64,000 nucleotides of DNA from Chthonomonadaceae bacterium (GCA_015709495.1 CP054189.1:1054001-1118000); one strand, 5' to 3'; counted from the first letter of the stretch, positions 17,484 through 27,206 are shown. The notes: generated from the letters alone by a model not told the origin. Made by a program: numbers and translations.

Positions 17484-18796
17484 CTCTCTTCGCCAGGCAA
17501 CGACTCGCCCACGGCGAGCCTCAGCCTCATCTCCGAAATAAGGTAGTCGTATACAGCTTCTACGTAATTCAACTCCGCGGTGACTAGGCTCACCTGCGCG
17601 GTGAGCACCGTGATGACCGTGGTGCCCTCTGCGCCTTGCTTCTGCGATTCGACGGCGGCCTCATAGTTGAGTTGGGCCGCCTCTCGCGCCGCGAGCGCCG
17701 CGTGAACCCTTTCGATATCCTGCGACAGCGAGACGTGAGCGGACTCGATCTCCGCCCGCGCCTGGCGCTCGGCCTGGACCAACTCCGCTTCAAACGCATC
17801 GTAACTAAGCCGTGCTTGGCGCGCCGATTCGCGGGCGAAATTCCCGTCGAACAGCGGCATCGACACGAGGAACGTTAGCGCGCGCTGGTCCGAAACGTCG
17901 GGTCCGAATTGGCGGACGTAAGAGGCGTCCAGGGTCCAACTGAAGGAAGCGTCTCGTTCCGCTCGCAAGACCTGATAGCGTTGGCTCGAAAGGCGTTGCC
18001 GCCGGGATTGAAGGTCGGGGCGGTTTGCCAGGCCCAATCGGGTGGCTTCGGCCAGAGGCAGAATCGGCGGGAACCTCTGGGGGACCATGGCCGCCATGAG
18101 TTTGGGTAGGTCGCGGGACTCGGGCCAAGCCAAGGTTGCCTTGAGCGTCGTCAAGGCGATGGCCCGCTGGTTGAGGGTCTGCAGACGCTGAACTTGAGCG
18201 TTGAGGAAGTCCGCGTTCGCCTGCAGGCGGTCCTTTTTGGGCGCCATCCCTACTTCGATCTGGGCGTCAGTTTGCTTGAGGATCGTCTCGGCCCGATTGA
18301 GTTGCGCTTCAGAAACCGCCATCAACTCTTGGGCGCGAAGGGCGTCGTAATACTGCTGATGAACCTGAAAAAGAAGGTTGCGCACGGTTTGTATCGCATC
18401 CCATTCCGCCGCGCTCGCTTGACGCCGAGACGACTGGTAGCTCCATTCGCGCTCGCCGGAATCGAGGAGCCGCCAATTCGCCGTCACTTGAGGGGTACCG
18501 TCGCTCCGCTTCGTCACTCCCGCAAACGAGCCCGTGTAGGTCTCGCTCCGCGAGGTGTCGTACCGGAAGGACGGCGTTACTGTGGGGAGAAACAGGCTGA
18601 AAGCCTGACGAACCCGGCTGCGGGCGGCTTCAAGGTCGAGGAACGCCGCCCGTACCGTCCCGTTGTTGGCTATGGTCAATTCGAGCGTGCGCTGGAGCGA
18701 GAGAGCCTCTTGATCCTGCGCGAACGCCGTGGCGCACAGCAAAGCGCTCAACCCGTAAGCGGCGCGCAGCCCAGTTTTGTTTCCGATTCGAGTCAT
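17480..18796 (-). CDS. TolC-family outer-membrane efflux protein
   Basis: This is a 438-residue outer-membrane channel of the TolC family. ATG 18796 gives a signal peptide (MTRIGNKTGLRAAYGLSALLCATAFA) followed by ALSLQRTLELTIANNGTV, the canonical first helix. A longer upstream frame would bury the signal, so I reject it. Two internally repeated halves of long amphipathic helices follow (for example AEATRLGLANRPDLQSRRQRL and AELNYVEAVYDYLISEMRLRLAVG). Finding TolC translationally coupled to the adaptor and permease indicates one tripartite exporter. Confidence 0.9.
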   Translation of the reverse strand: MTRIGNKTGLRAAYGLSALLCATAFAQDQEALSLQRTLELTIANNGTVRAAFLDLEAARSRVRQAFSLFLPTVTPSFRYDTSRSETYTGSFAGVTKRSDGTPQVTANWRLLDSGEREWSYQSSRRQASAAEWDAIQTVRNLLFQVHQQYYDALRAQELMAVSEAQLNRAETILKQTDAQIEVGMAPKKDRLQANADFLNAQVQRLQTLNQRAIALTTLKATLAWPESRDLPKLMAAMVPQRFPPILPLAEATRLGLANRPDLQSRRQRLSSQRYQVLRAERDASFSWTLDASYVRQFGPDVSDQRALTFLVSMPLFDGNFARESARQARLSYDAFEAELVQAERQARAEIESAHVSLSQDIERVHAALAAREAAQLNYEAAVESQKQGAEGTTVITVLTAQVSLVTAELNYVEAVYDYLISEMRLRLAVGESLPGEES

Positions 18797-18918
18797 GGCA
18801 GAGAACACGATACCGCTTGCGCTTGGAACGCACCGTGACTTTCGCCGGAGGCCGGCGTCCGTGTCTAAGTTCCCCATACGAATCGCGCGCCACGTTGAGT
18901 TCCGGCTGTTCATGGGGC

Positions 18919-20208
18919 TCACGGCCAGATCAGGTCCTCCCGATGAAGAATCGTCTGCTGCCGGTCGGGACCCACCGACACGATGCAAATGGGAGTTCTC
19001 GTTTCCTCCTCGATGAGGTTCAAGTAGTCCCTCGCGGCCGTGGGGAGATCGGCTAGGCTGCGGGCGCCCGTGATGTCGGCGTCCCAGCCGGGAACGGTCT
19101 TATAGTCGGGCTCCACCTGGCTGAGCAGGAACGTGTCTTGCGGAACGGTGTTGAGGGTCTTCCCGTTCCATCGGTAGCCGGTACAAACGTGCAATCGTTC
19201 GAAACCTGAGAGCACGTCGAGACGCGTCACGACCCACCCGCTGAGCGAATTCAGCGACGCGCTACGGCGCAACAGGTTCAAGTCGAGCCATCCGCACCTG
19301 CGGCCTCGGCCGGTCGTCGTTCCGAACTCCTGACCCCGCTCCCGAATCTTGTCCCCGATTTCATTGTCCAGTTCGGTAGGAAACGGGCCTGCGCCGACGC
19401 GAGTCGTGTAGGCTTTGCAGACTCCCAGCACCTGGTCGATCGCGCGGGGGCCGATCCCAGTCCCCAGGCAAGCGCCGCCAGCCACCGGATGGCTGCTCGT
19501 GACATAGGGATACGTTCCTGAATCGAGATCGAGGAACGTGCCTTGCGCCCCTTCGAACATGATTCGCTTGCCAGCGGCCAAGACATCCGCCACGAACGAT
19601 TCGGAATCTCCGACGAAGCCGCGGAGCGCAGACGCGTAGCTTGAGTACTCGTCGAGCAAGGGCTTGAACTCGATTGCCTCGCCCCCGAGCATGGAGAGCA
19701 ATCGGTTCTTGTATTCGAGCACCTCCTCCAGCCGCACGGGGAAGACCTCAGGATCGACGAATTCGCCCATTCGGATGCCGAACCGGCCTACTTTGTCTTG
19801 AAAGGCGGGGCCGATGCCTCGCGAAGTCGTGCCGATCTTGTTGTGCCCGCGGGCCGCCTCTTCAAGCGCGTCCAGCGACTTGTGGTACGGGAACACCACA
19901 TGCGCCCCGCTACTGATCTTGAGGGTTCCGAGTTCCGATCTCATGGAACGGGCGGTCTGCCACTCTTCAAGAAGGCTCTTGGGACAGACCACCATTCCGC
20001 TTCCCAGTACGGCGGTCACCTGGGGGTGCAGAATCCCCGCCGGGATGAGATGGAACTTGAACGTTTGGCCACCCGTGATGACCGTGTGTCCCGCGTTGTT
20101 GCCGCCGCTATAGCGAACCACGACGTCGGCGCCGTCGGCCAAGACGTCCACAATTTTGCCTTTGGCTTCGTCGCCCCACTGTGCCCCTACGATCACTAAC
20201 GTCGGCAT
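18919..20208 (-). CDS. purA: adenylosuccinate synthetase
   Basis: PurA converts IMP, aspartate and GTP into adenylosuccinate, the first step towards AMP. The 429-residue protein aligns along its full length: VGAQWGDEAKGKIVD (residues 6-20), GGNNAGHTV, GTTSRGIGPAFQDKVGRFGIRMGE, FEGAQGTFLDLDSGTYPYVTSSHP, TELDNEIG, and TTGRGRRCGWLDL. The P-loop reads GDEAKGK rather than the common GDEGKGK. The catalytic Asp and the His of GGNNAGHT are kept. It is monocistronic or leads into the TolC operon, which starts 122 bases downstream. A TATAAT-containing promoter lies upstream. Confidence 0.96.
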   Translation of the reverse strand: MPTLVIVGAQWGDEAKGKIVDVLADGADVVVRYSGGNNAGHTVITGGQTFKFHLIPAGILHPQVTAVLGSGMVVCPKSLLEEWQTARSMRSELGTLKISSGAHVVFPYHKSLDALEEAARGHNKIGTTSRGIGPAFQDKVGRFGIRMGEFVDPEVFPVRLEEVLEYKNRLLSMLGGEAIEFKPLLDEYSSYASALRGFVGDSESFVADVLAAGKRIMFEGAQGTFLDLDSGTYPYVTSSHPVAGGACLGTGIGPRAIDQVLGVCKAYTTRVGAGPFPTELDNEIGDKIRERGQEFGTTTGRGRRCGWLDLNLLRRSASLNSLSGWVVTRLDVLSGFERLHVCTGYRWNGKTLNTVPQDTFLLSQVEPDYKTVPGWDADITGARSLADLPTAARDYLNLIEEETRTPICIVSVGPDRQQTILHREDLIWP

Positions 20209-20309
20209 GATTGGTTCTCCCGAAAGCGGTCCCCCAACATGAGAAAGCCGGCGGCTCCCTAACGAGGATCCGCCGACCCAATGGCCGATACGCCTTTTCT
20301 CGCAAGGGG

Positions 20310-20339
20310 ATTATACAAAGTGTCTCCGGAAGAGCGCAA
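20310..20339 (-). promoter_or_regulatory. sigma-70-like promoter for purA
   Basis: On the minus strand a consensus TATAAT (20310-20315) stands 18 bases from TTGCGC (20334-20339). Initiation would give a leader of about 95 bases before the purA ATG. The leader is GC-rich and can pair, but I do not recognise a riboswitch in it. Confidence 0.55.
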
Positions 20340-20348
20340 GTAATCCCC

Positions 20349-21548
20349 TCAGACGCCGACTCGATCGCGGACCCTTTGAAAAGCCCTCAAAGCGAATTCA
20401 AGGTCGTCGGGCGTGTGGGTGGCGTTGGGCATCGTGCGGATTCGAGCCTTGCCTTTGGGCACCGTTGGATACACGATGGAAAGCGCGTACACCCCTTCTT
20501 CGAAAAGCGCCCTCTCCGCCTCTTGAGCCGCCCTTTCATCGCCGAAATACACGGGGGTGATGGGCGTTTCACTCCCCATCGTATCGAACCCGGCTTCGGC
20601 CAACGCAGACTTCCACCAGTTGGTGTTTTCCCACAGCCGGCGCATCGGTTCGGGGTCGTGCTCCATGACCTCGAGCGAGGCGATCAACGCGGCGGGCACC
20701 ATCGGCGGGTGGGCCGTGCTGAATAGGTGAGGCCGGCCGCGGTTGATGAGCCATCGCTTGAGCGGATCGGAACCTGCGATGTACCCGCCCACAACCCCCA
20801 GCGCCTTGGAGAGAGTTCCGAGTTGAATGTCCACCCGCCCGTACAGCCCATAGTGCGAGGTCGTTCCCGCGCCTTTCTCGCCGAGTACGCCCGATCCGTG
20901 AGCGTCGTCGACCATGAGAACCGCGTCATAGCGCTCGCACAACTCGACAATCTGCGGGAGCGGTGCGATGTCTCCGTCCATGCTGAACACGCCGTCGGTG
21001 ATCACGAGCTTCTTCTGAAACCCCCGCTGCTGAGCCCGCCGCAAGCAGTCTTCGAGGGCGTTCATGTCCTTGTGCGCATAGACCCACCCGTCGCTCTTGC
21101 GATACTCCGCGCTGGAAAGCCTGACCCCATCGATGATGCTTGCGTGGTTCAGCTCGTCCGAGATGATCACGTCCTGGTTCGTGGTGACGGCAGGAATGCA
21201 CCCTGAATTGGCGGTGAATCCAGACGTGAACACGAGCACCGCCTCGACCTTCTTGAACTTCGCGAGCCTTTGCTCTAGCTCTTCGTGGACGGTCATTTCG
21301 CCGCCGATCCAGCGCACCGCGCCCGCGCCCACGCCCCACCTCTCGACCGCTTCGAGCGCGGCTTGCCGAACCTTGGGGTGATTGGCGAGCCCCAGGTAGT
21401 TGTTGCTGGAAAGGTTGACGACCTCTTTGCCGTCCATCCGCACCCTGCCGCCTGCCGGAGTTTCGAGCACGCGAGGTTGCTTGTAGAGGTGCTGATCTTT
21501 GAGGTCCTGGAGGTTGGAGGCGAGCCAGGACTGGAACGCCGTGTTCAT
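20349..21548 (-). CDS. kbl: glycine C-acetyltransferase / 2-amino-3-ketobutyrate CoA ligase family PLP enzyme
   Basis: This 399-residue alpha-oxoamine synthase is of the Kbl/BioF family. The start MNTAFQSWLASNLQDLKDQHLYKQPRVL matches Kbl-like proteins. The PLP lysine is in GTLSKALGVVGGYIAG, and the cofactor-binding Asp and His are in LMVDDAHGSGVLGEKGAG. SSNNYLGLANHP and GSGAVRWIGG-like AGAVRWIGGEMTVHEELE are family signatures. Kbl cleaves 2-amino-3-ketobutyrate to glycine and acetyl-CoA, but BioF and other synthases share this fold, and no tdh or bio genes are adjacent. I chose ATG 21548 over a longer frame to 21722 because conservation starts there. Confidence 0.85.
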   Translation of the reverse strand: MNTAFQSWLASNLQDLKDQHLYKQPRVLETPAGGRVRMDGKEVVNLSSNNYLGLANHPKVRQAALEAVERWGVGAGAVRWIGGEMTVHEELEQRLAKFKKVEAVLVFTSGFTANSGCIPAVTTNQDVIISDELNHASIIDGVRLSSAEYRKSDGWVYAHKDMNALEDCLRRAQQRGFQKKLVITDGVFSMDGDIAPLPQIVELCERYDAVLMVDDAHGSGVLGEKGAGTTSHYGLYGRVDIQLGTLSKALGVVGGYIAGSDPLKRWLINRGRPHLFSTAHPPMVPAALIASLEVMEHDPEPMRRLWENTNWWKSALAEAGFDTMGSETPITPVYFGDERAAQEAERALFEEGVYALSIVYPTVPKGKARIRTMPNATHTPDDLEFALRAFQRVRDRVGV

Positions 21549-21751
21549 GGCCCATTGTAGCGCGTCGATGCGCCGGCCGCGATCTCGGAGAGGCTGCCGA
21601 ATCAGCGGAAAGGTAATTGCCGAAACGGTGACGGTCCCGCTCTGGCGCCCCAGAAGAGCTTTCTTAGTCGGCCCGCGAGTTCGGCATCTGCCTTCGTTCG
21701 ACCTCCGCCTAGCGTTCTGCATCCGCTAAGGAGGCATCTTTCAGCAGGCGT

Positions 21752-21967
21752 TTAGTCCTCGTCGCCGTATCGGGGTCGAACTTCGAGATCGCCCGCCAGA
21801 AACTGCCCGTGGTGGTCCTTCTCGCCGTCGAAGTAGGTGGCCTCGACCATCAGGTTTCCGTCGGTGGCCCGATAGACCCGCTCGACGGTCATAGGAACAC
21901 CTCCCGTGCGCAGCCACACGGTATCGCCGACCTTGATTTCGGGCGTCACTCCTTGCTCGTCGCTCAT
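21752..21967 (-). CDS. small DUF2158 (YodC)-like protein
   Basis: This 71-residue protein contains KVGDTVWLRTGGVPMTVERV followed by YFDGEKDHHGQF, the pattern of the DUF2158/YodC family (GD-V-LKSGG--MTV---, then WF----- F). The fold is a small SH3-like barrel, and its function is unknown. The ATG at 21967 is preceded by a long purine-poor leader. It stands alone between the Kbl-like gene and the small gene at 22082. Confidence 0.7.
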   Translation of the reverse strand: MSDEQGVTPEIKVGDTVWLRTGGVPMTVERVYRATDGNLMVEATYFDGEKDHHGQFLAGDLEVRPRYGDED

Positions 21968-22081
21968 AAGGAAAGGGTACTCGAAGGAAGCGTCTCCTTT
22001 TTGGCGCGGCGGAGCGCGTTCGAAGTTGGGAGGAAAGCGAGGGGACTTTCCGCGAATTGCCTTTACGACCAGTCCTGAACT

Positions 22082-22585
22082 TCAATCTTCGCAGCAGTCA
22101 AGGGCGCGGTTCAAGGCGCTCAGGTCGTCGGGCAGGGCAGCGAGGAACTCCAGCGTGGGGATCAACTGGCCCTCGAAGCCTTCAAACAGATAGTAAACCT
22201 TCTTTGGGTAGGCGCCGAATGCATGGACGCCAGGCCGCTCGGTATTGACTTGCCAAGGCCCTGGGGGCAATTCAGCAAGCTCGTTCATGGCCCGTTGGAA
22301 TTCGGCGATCTGGAGGAACGGCTGGCTTGTGAGCAGACAGCCCGCAAGGAGCGGCACGTGAGCTCTCGCCCATGAGGCAAGGTGAGCCGCGGAGTTGCTC
22401 ATTGCGCTGAAGCGTCCAGGAGTATGCAGAGGGTGGCGAACATGGACTCCGGAGTGGGTGATCTCGCCCTCTCCATCGTCGATGGGCAGGTACTGCGTCC
22501 AAGGCAACCAGGATCCACCTGCCGCCCGAGCGCACCGAAGGTGGATCTGCCCCAACTGGGTTCGGGTGTCGTCGTCCAACGTCAT
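22082..22585 (-). CDS. unknown protein translationally coupled to the giant beta-helix gene
   Basis: This 167-residue protein has no recognised domain. It is rich in aromatic and Leu residues (SWLPWTQYLPIDDGEGEI, then PKKVYYLFEGFEGQLIPTLEFLAALPDDL) and ends with paired cysteines (DCCED). It has no signal peptide or membrane span. ATG 22585 overlaps the upstream stop by four bases, so it is made together with the 1489-residue protein and may be its partner or immunity-like factor; this is inference. A longer frame to 22648 is unlikely. Confidence 0.6.
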   Translation of the reverse strand: MTLDDDTRTQLGQIHLRCARAAGGSWLPWTQYLPIDDGEGEITHSGVHVRHPLHTPGRFSAMSNSAAHLASWARAHVPLLAGCLLTSQPFLQIAEFQRAMNELAELPPGPWQVNTERPGVHAFGAYPKKVYYLFEGFEGQLIPTLEFLAALPDDLSALNRALDCCED

Positions 22586-25500
22586 CCCTTCCGCTCCTTG
22601 AGTCGCGGGATGAACTTGAGAAGGTTTTGGACGACCAGTGCGGCCCAAATCCAGCCGATAAGTGAAAGCGCGCTGGCGACCTGGCTGTATGTGGGCCTAA
22701 GCGTGTTCCCTGTCGCCTCGTCGTTCTTGATCTCCGGAAAGCGGATCGGCATGTCAGATGCGGCCCACTGAGTCCGAACCTGTGCGTTTGAGATCGGCCA
22801 GAAATACCCCATCGTGAGATAGAACGCGTCCCCAACGCTACTTAACTGGGTTCTTGCGACCGCTCCCTTCGGCTTGAGTTCGATCACCGCTCCTTCAGAT
22901 TGAAACAAGGCCGTGCCCCAAATGGTTAGGATCGCGAGGAGTCCGACGAGAGGTGAGGTCCTGACGCCGTGTCCGGTAAGCATGTGGAGCAAGAGAGAAG
23001 GCAACCAACGGAAGCTGTGAGGGGACCGAAGGAACTGAAGGCGCTGCCACTGGAGGCTGACCTTGTCTGCGTCAGAGTGGTTACCCTCGGCCCGGAACTG
23101 CCGTTCCACGGTTGCGAAGATGCCTTCATCGTTCTCGGCAAGGGCAAGGACCTGGATGTAGTCGTGGATTCCTCTTCGCCTCACGATCCACGCAGTCGCG
23201 ACGAGCAGCGTAAAGGCTATGAGAACACCCAGAAAACCTACATATACACCCAAGCGATGCGCGAGAACTGCGAGGGCCAAGAAGAATGCAAAGGAAACCC
23301 AGGCCCACTGTACCGCGCGGTCAGAGCCCCAAGCTTTCTTGATCCTCGTCCAGTAGTGGGACGACGTCGACGCGAACGATGCGAGGTAGGTGAGGCCACC
23401 AACAAAGGCTACGCTCACTCCATACCATGGACCGAAAGCGAGGTGAGTCGTCAGCCAAACCATGGCCCACCCGACTCCTACGCTGTGAGCGAACAGTGAT
23501 TGCCCGCGAGAAAGTGGTCTGCTTTGCCCACCGAAGACTTCGCCCGAAAGTCGCTCACGATCCTTCTGGCCGATGCTAACCGAGTCGACGCGAACGTCGC
23601 GGAATGAATACGCTCTGCCCAACAGACTGCCTTGACCCATGCAGAGACTTGAGGCCCGGCGAACGCACCCACGGGCGGCAACGACGAGGACTCCGATCGC
23701 GACGTAAGTTGCGATTACCGACATCCTGTCCCACTCCCAAAACAAGGTGAATAAGAGGGGTGAAAGCGCGAGCAAGCATACAGCGGCCGAGAAAAAGAAA
23801 TTACCCGCGAATTCGCAGCCCTTGGACTTCTGGACGCGCCGCTGCTCCTCAGTCGAGTCGTTATCTTCAGGCTTCTGGTTTTGCTGCGCTTGTTGTCCGG
23901 TCTCACACGGACTTTCACTAACCCCAGTATGAAACTCAATGGCTCTGGCCCTCAGAGACGCGAAGTTCAACGCCACTTGGCCTTCGGCGGGCCTGAGGGT
24001 CGAAGGGATCTCCGGAACTTCATCGATCACGAGGCGGGAGCCCACAGTTGCCCCAGCCATTTCAATCAACGGTGCAGAGGAATTGCCTTGGGTAGCCTTC
24101 GAAGGAGGGCGAAAGCAAATGCCCTGCAGAAAGAGGTCACCCGCGAAGGAAGCGCCCACAGCGCGAATGCCCGTCCATGCCCCCTTGGGACCCACTCCAA
24201 TCCCAATGAGGCTGCGAAGGTCTTTCTCGTTCGATTCTTGACGGCCCGATAAGGATTGTCCGAGCGCAATTTTGAACGGGGAGAAGTCCGCCTGCCCTTC
24301 GATCTTCGTCCTTGCCATGATAATCCCGTGCGTGAGATGGCACCCCCCGGCGAACAAGTAGCCATGCACCTCTGAGCCCGTGCCCATGACCGACACTCGG
24401 AGCTTGTACTCGTGGTCCTTGGTGCTCCGGCTCATTCCCATTCCGGTACAGGGTCCGATCAGCGTCCTTTCGTAAATCAGAGTGGCGTGCGATGCATCGG
24501 CCGCGTTCATCAGGTGGGGTTGAAGGACGATATGGCCACCGATTGTCGCATTGCTGAACCGGAGGCCCGAAGTCAGAATGGAGCCTCGAAGGTCGATGTC
24601 TCCGTCCATCTGGGTTCCCGTCAAGTCGACGCTGTAGACGCTCTTTCCCGTTTCGACGGCAGGTCCGATGAACGTCGTGAAATACGTTTCGTCTTTGTAC
24701 TGTTTGGTTGCGATGAGTTTGGATTCACTTGCGGCGTCGGAACTTGCAGGTTCAGGGCGTTCGATTCCTTCCAGCATAAGGCTGCCGCCGAGTTTGGCGC
24801 TTTGGCAAAGGATGCCTCCCAAGGCAAACAGCCCTCGAAGGTCGACATCCCCTTCGATCTGGAGGCCGTTAAGGAGCAAGGAGGCTTTCTCACCCTTCGA
24901 CCAATATCCCTGGCCGATGAAGGCTCGGCGCTCGTCGGTGCCGTATAGGCTGTAGTAGCAACTTTTCAGTAGATAGGGTAGTCCCGTCCGATCATGGTCG
25001 AACCAATAAGAATTAGCGCTCAAGTCGCCCTTAACGGACGCGTTTTCGAGGCTGAGACCCGCCGCAAGGTACGCGCCGATGAGGTTCACCGAGCCCCCTA
25101 TCGTCGTGGCCGTCAGGCGGAGCGAGTAACTTCGGCCCTCAGGACCCGAAGCTGCGCCGATCATCGTGCGGCATCCGCCCCAACTGTCTGCGGATACCAT
25201 GCCTTGCACCTTGGCGCCGTAGAGGTTCACCCCGTTCGTGAGAATCGCGCCGCTGAGCGAGACGTAGCGGCCGACTTGGAGGTTCTCTCCTGTAATGGAG
25301 GCCGCCATATCTCTGGACTTCGGGTGGGGGCCGATCACGGTGGGAAACAGGTCGGAGAGATCTTTTTTGCAGGTGGCATCTGACACCGCTTTCCCCTCCG
25401 CGACATTGGTGGCGCGGCAGATCAAGTTGCCTTCGATGACCGCCGCCGAAACATCGAGCCCTTCCGAGATCAGCGCCCCTTGGAGCGACAAATCGCCCCG

Positions 25501-27051
25501 AATCGTCACCGACCTTAGGCTGAGCTTCCCGCTGATGTGTAAGAAGGAGTGGCTGTCTTTGTCGGCAACGCTCTGGGTCCAGTCTTCAAGGTCCAGGCGG
25601 CATGTGCAGTCAAACTTCGTGGGGCGAGACTTCGTGTGGACGGGCCATTCCTTATAGAGGGCCGCCAGCGGGTTGAGGAACTTAAGGCCGTTCGTTCGGG
25701 ATTTCACCCCCGAGTTATTGGGGCCCCGCTTGAGGACTGTGTTCGAGAACTCATGGAGCAGATTGCGCAGAAGTTCAGAGTCGTCTTTCGAATTTCTCTC
25801 GAGGTCGTCGAAGGCGCCGCTGCCCTCAGCCAGGAACTGGAACCTCTTCGACTTCAGGTGGGTGGGTTGGGAAATCAATTCGAGTTCTTTATTCGTGGCG
25901 CTCTCGCAGATTCGAATGATCTCGACAGCGTGCCTGGCGTATTCGGAGATGGCGGGAACCGTATTGCGCCAACTCGGTTTCCTCCGGCCGGCAGGAGTGC
26001 GGTTGCACTTCCCCGAGCGGTGGCCATACAACGAGCCGATCTCCGAGAAGTCCAAGTCGACGCCGTCTCCGAGGAACGCGCCCGAGAGGTCGAGCAGTCC
26101 CTTGATCGTACACCGAGCGGCCCGGATTCCACCCCGCAGTTCCGTTGGTTCTCCCTCGGCATTCTCGAGCGCTTCCTTGAGGTCGGGTTGCCGCAGCACC
26201 TTCGGATCGCCGCGGTCGTTCGGAAACCAAGGCCTTGCGATCAAGGTCTGGCCGATCGTTGAGTTCGAGAAGATCGTTCTGCCAGCAACAAGGGTCCCTT
26301 GAAGGTAAACGTCGGATTCCACCTGAACCCCATGCAGGTCGAGCATTCCGCCGACGAAGGCGTGGGCGGGGAGTTTCTTGAGAGCGGCACTGAGCTTTGC
26401 ATTTTGTCCGCTAAGCGCTTGGAGCTCAGAGTCGGACACCCACTGCGCGAATCGGAGAGTTCCTTCGATCACTGCGTTGACGAGGCGAAGGTCCTTCACC
26501 ACTTGGACGCAACTCAGGTTGACGGTTCCCTTGCAGCGCAGATCCGTTAGGTCGATCAGACCGGCAATGGAGTTTCTCTTATAGGAGTCCTGCTGTAAGT
26601 TCCTTTCGGCGGACATGAGGTTGATGAGGAGCGCGTCGCTGATGCCAAGATCGTGACCGGCTTCCTCCTTGATCGGACCTGCGCGCAAGCCCGCTCCGAC
26701 TTCGAGGCCAATTCCCCGGATCGCGCCTTCGACCCAGATGCCCCTCATGTCGAGTTCCCCCTCGATCTTGGTGGCGCTTAGGTTGAGAACCGTGGTGTTC
26801 GGGTTCTCCAACTTGAAGTCTCCAGAGGAGCCGCGGGCTCGAATCGTCAGCCCCGACAAGTTCATCGCGCCCTTGCAGACACAATTCTCGAGTTTGAGCG
26901 GAGCATCGAGGGCGCGGCCCGACAAATCAAAGCCCTCGTCGAAGGTGCAGTTCTCAAACGTATGGGCATCCACTCCTGAACCAGCATACGGGGCACTGTA
27001 GCTGCCCCGTGAGAAACCAATGCTCTTGCCTGCGATTGTTATGCTTGGCAC
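22582..27051 (-). CDS. giant beta-helix membrane protein with degenerate two-helix ion-channel module
   Basis: This 1489-residue protein has three parts. Residues 1-1060 are dozens of short strands of the form 'I-G-L-L-GA-', for example TKIEGELDMRG and GTQMDGDIDLRGSIL, predicting a right-handed pentapeptide-like beta-helix with an inserted helical segment near 350-470. After a charged linker come about six membrane spans (1095-1310). The end matches the linker-plus-channel layout known from pentapeptide/ion-channel proteins: ERQFRAEGNHSDADKVSLQW, TGHGVRTSPL, a span, a pore-helix-like GDAFYLTMGYFWPIS, and a last span. The TVGYGD selectivity filter is missing, so K+ conduction is doubtful. It lacks a signal peptide, placing the helix in the cytoplasm. 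Confidence 0.75.
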   Translation of the reverse strand: MPSITIAGKSIGFSRGSYSAPYAGSGVDAHTFENCTFDEGFDLSGRALDAPLKLENCVCKGAMNLSGLTIRARGSSGDFKLENPNTTVLNLSATKIEGELDMRGIWVEGAIRGIGLEVGAGLRAGPIKEEAGHDLGISDALLINLMSAERNLQQDSYKRNSIAGLIDLTDLRCKGTVNLSCVQVVKDLRLVNAVIEGTLRFAQWVSDSELQALSGQNAKLSAALKKLPAHAFVGGMLDLHGVQVESDVYLQGTLVAGRTIFSNSTIGQTLIARPWFPNDRGDPKVLRQPDLKEALENAEGEPTELRGGIRAARCTIKGLLDLSGAFLGDGVDLDFSEIGSLYGHRSGKCNRTPAGRRKPSWRNTVPAISEYARHAVEIIRICESATNKELELISQPTHLKSKRFQFLAEGSGAFDDLERNSKDDSELLRNLLHEFSNTVLKRGPNNSGVKSRTNGLKFLNPLAALYKEWPVHTKSRPTKFDCTCRLDLEDWTQSVADKDSHSFLHISGKLSLRSVTIRGDLSLQGALISEGLDVSAAVIEGNLICRATNVAEGKAVSDATCKKDLSDLFPTVIGPHPKSRDMAASITGENLQVGRYVSLSGAILTNGVNLYGAKVQGMVSADSWGGCRTMIGAASGPEGRSYSLRLTATTIGGSVNLIGAYLAAGLSLENASVKGDLSANSYWFDHDRTGLPYLLKSCYYSLYGTDERRAFIGQGYWSKGEKASLLLNGLQIEGDVDLRGLFALGGILCQSAKLGGSLMLEGIERPEPASSDAASESKLIATKQYKDETYFTTFIGPAVETGKSVYSVDLTGTQMDGDIDLRGSILTSGLRFSNATIGGHIVLQPHLMNAADASHATLIYERTLIGPCTGMGMSRSTKDHEYKLRVSVMGTGSEVHGYLFAGGCHLTHGIIMARTKIEGQADFSPFKIALGQSLSGRQESNEKDLRSLIGIGVGPKGAWTGIRAVGASFAGDLFLQGICFRPPSKATQGNSSAPLIEMAGATVGSRLVIDEVPEIPSTLRPAEGQVALNFASLRARAIEFHTGVSESPCETGQQAQQNQKPEDNDSTEEQRRVQKSKGCEFAGNFFFSAAVCLLALSPLLFTLFWEWDRMSVIATYVAIGVLVVAARGCVRRASSLCMGQGSLLGRAYSFRDVRVDSVSIGQKDRERLSGEVFGGQSRPLSRGQSLFAHSVGVGWAMVWLTTHLAFGPWYGVSVAFVGGLTYLASFASTSSHYWTRIKKAWGSDRAVQWAWVSFAFFLALAVLAHRLGVYVGFLGVLIAFTLLVATAWIVRRRGIHDYIQVLALAENDEGIFATVERQFRAEGNHSDADKVSLQWQRLQFLRSPHSFRWLPSLLLHMLTGHGVRTSPLVGLLAILTIWGTALFQSEGAVIELKPKGAVARTQLSSVGDAFYLTMGYFWPISNAQVRTQWAASDMPIRFPEIKNDEATGNTLRPTYSQVASALSLIGWIWAALVVQNLLKFIPRLKERKG

Positions 27052-27206
27052 TTCGACTCTCCGAACTTGTATTCTCTTCGAGAGGCTAGATCGGTCAAGT
27101 TCGCCGAGGCGGAAAGCTTCTCCTTCCCGATTGGCCTGAGGTGGACGATTCGCGCAGAGTGTCGTAGACTAAGCGCAGGCGTGCCCGAGGCGTTGAGGTG
27201 CAGGAG
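27052..27206. promoter_or_regulatory. divergent intergenic region
   Basis: This 155-base gap separates two divergent genes and should hold both promoters. I see no convincing -35/-10 pair and no repeat. Confidence 0.3.
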
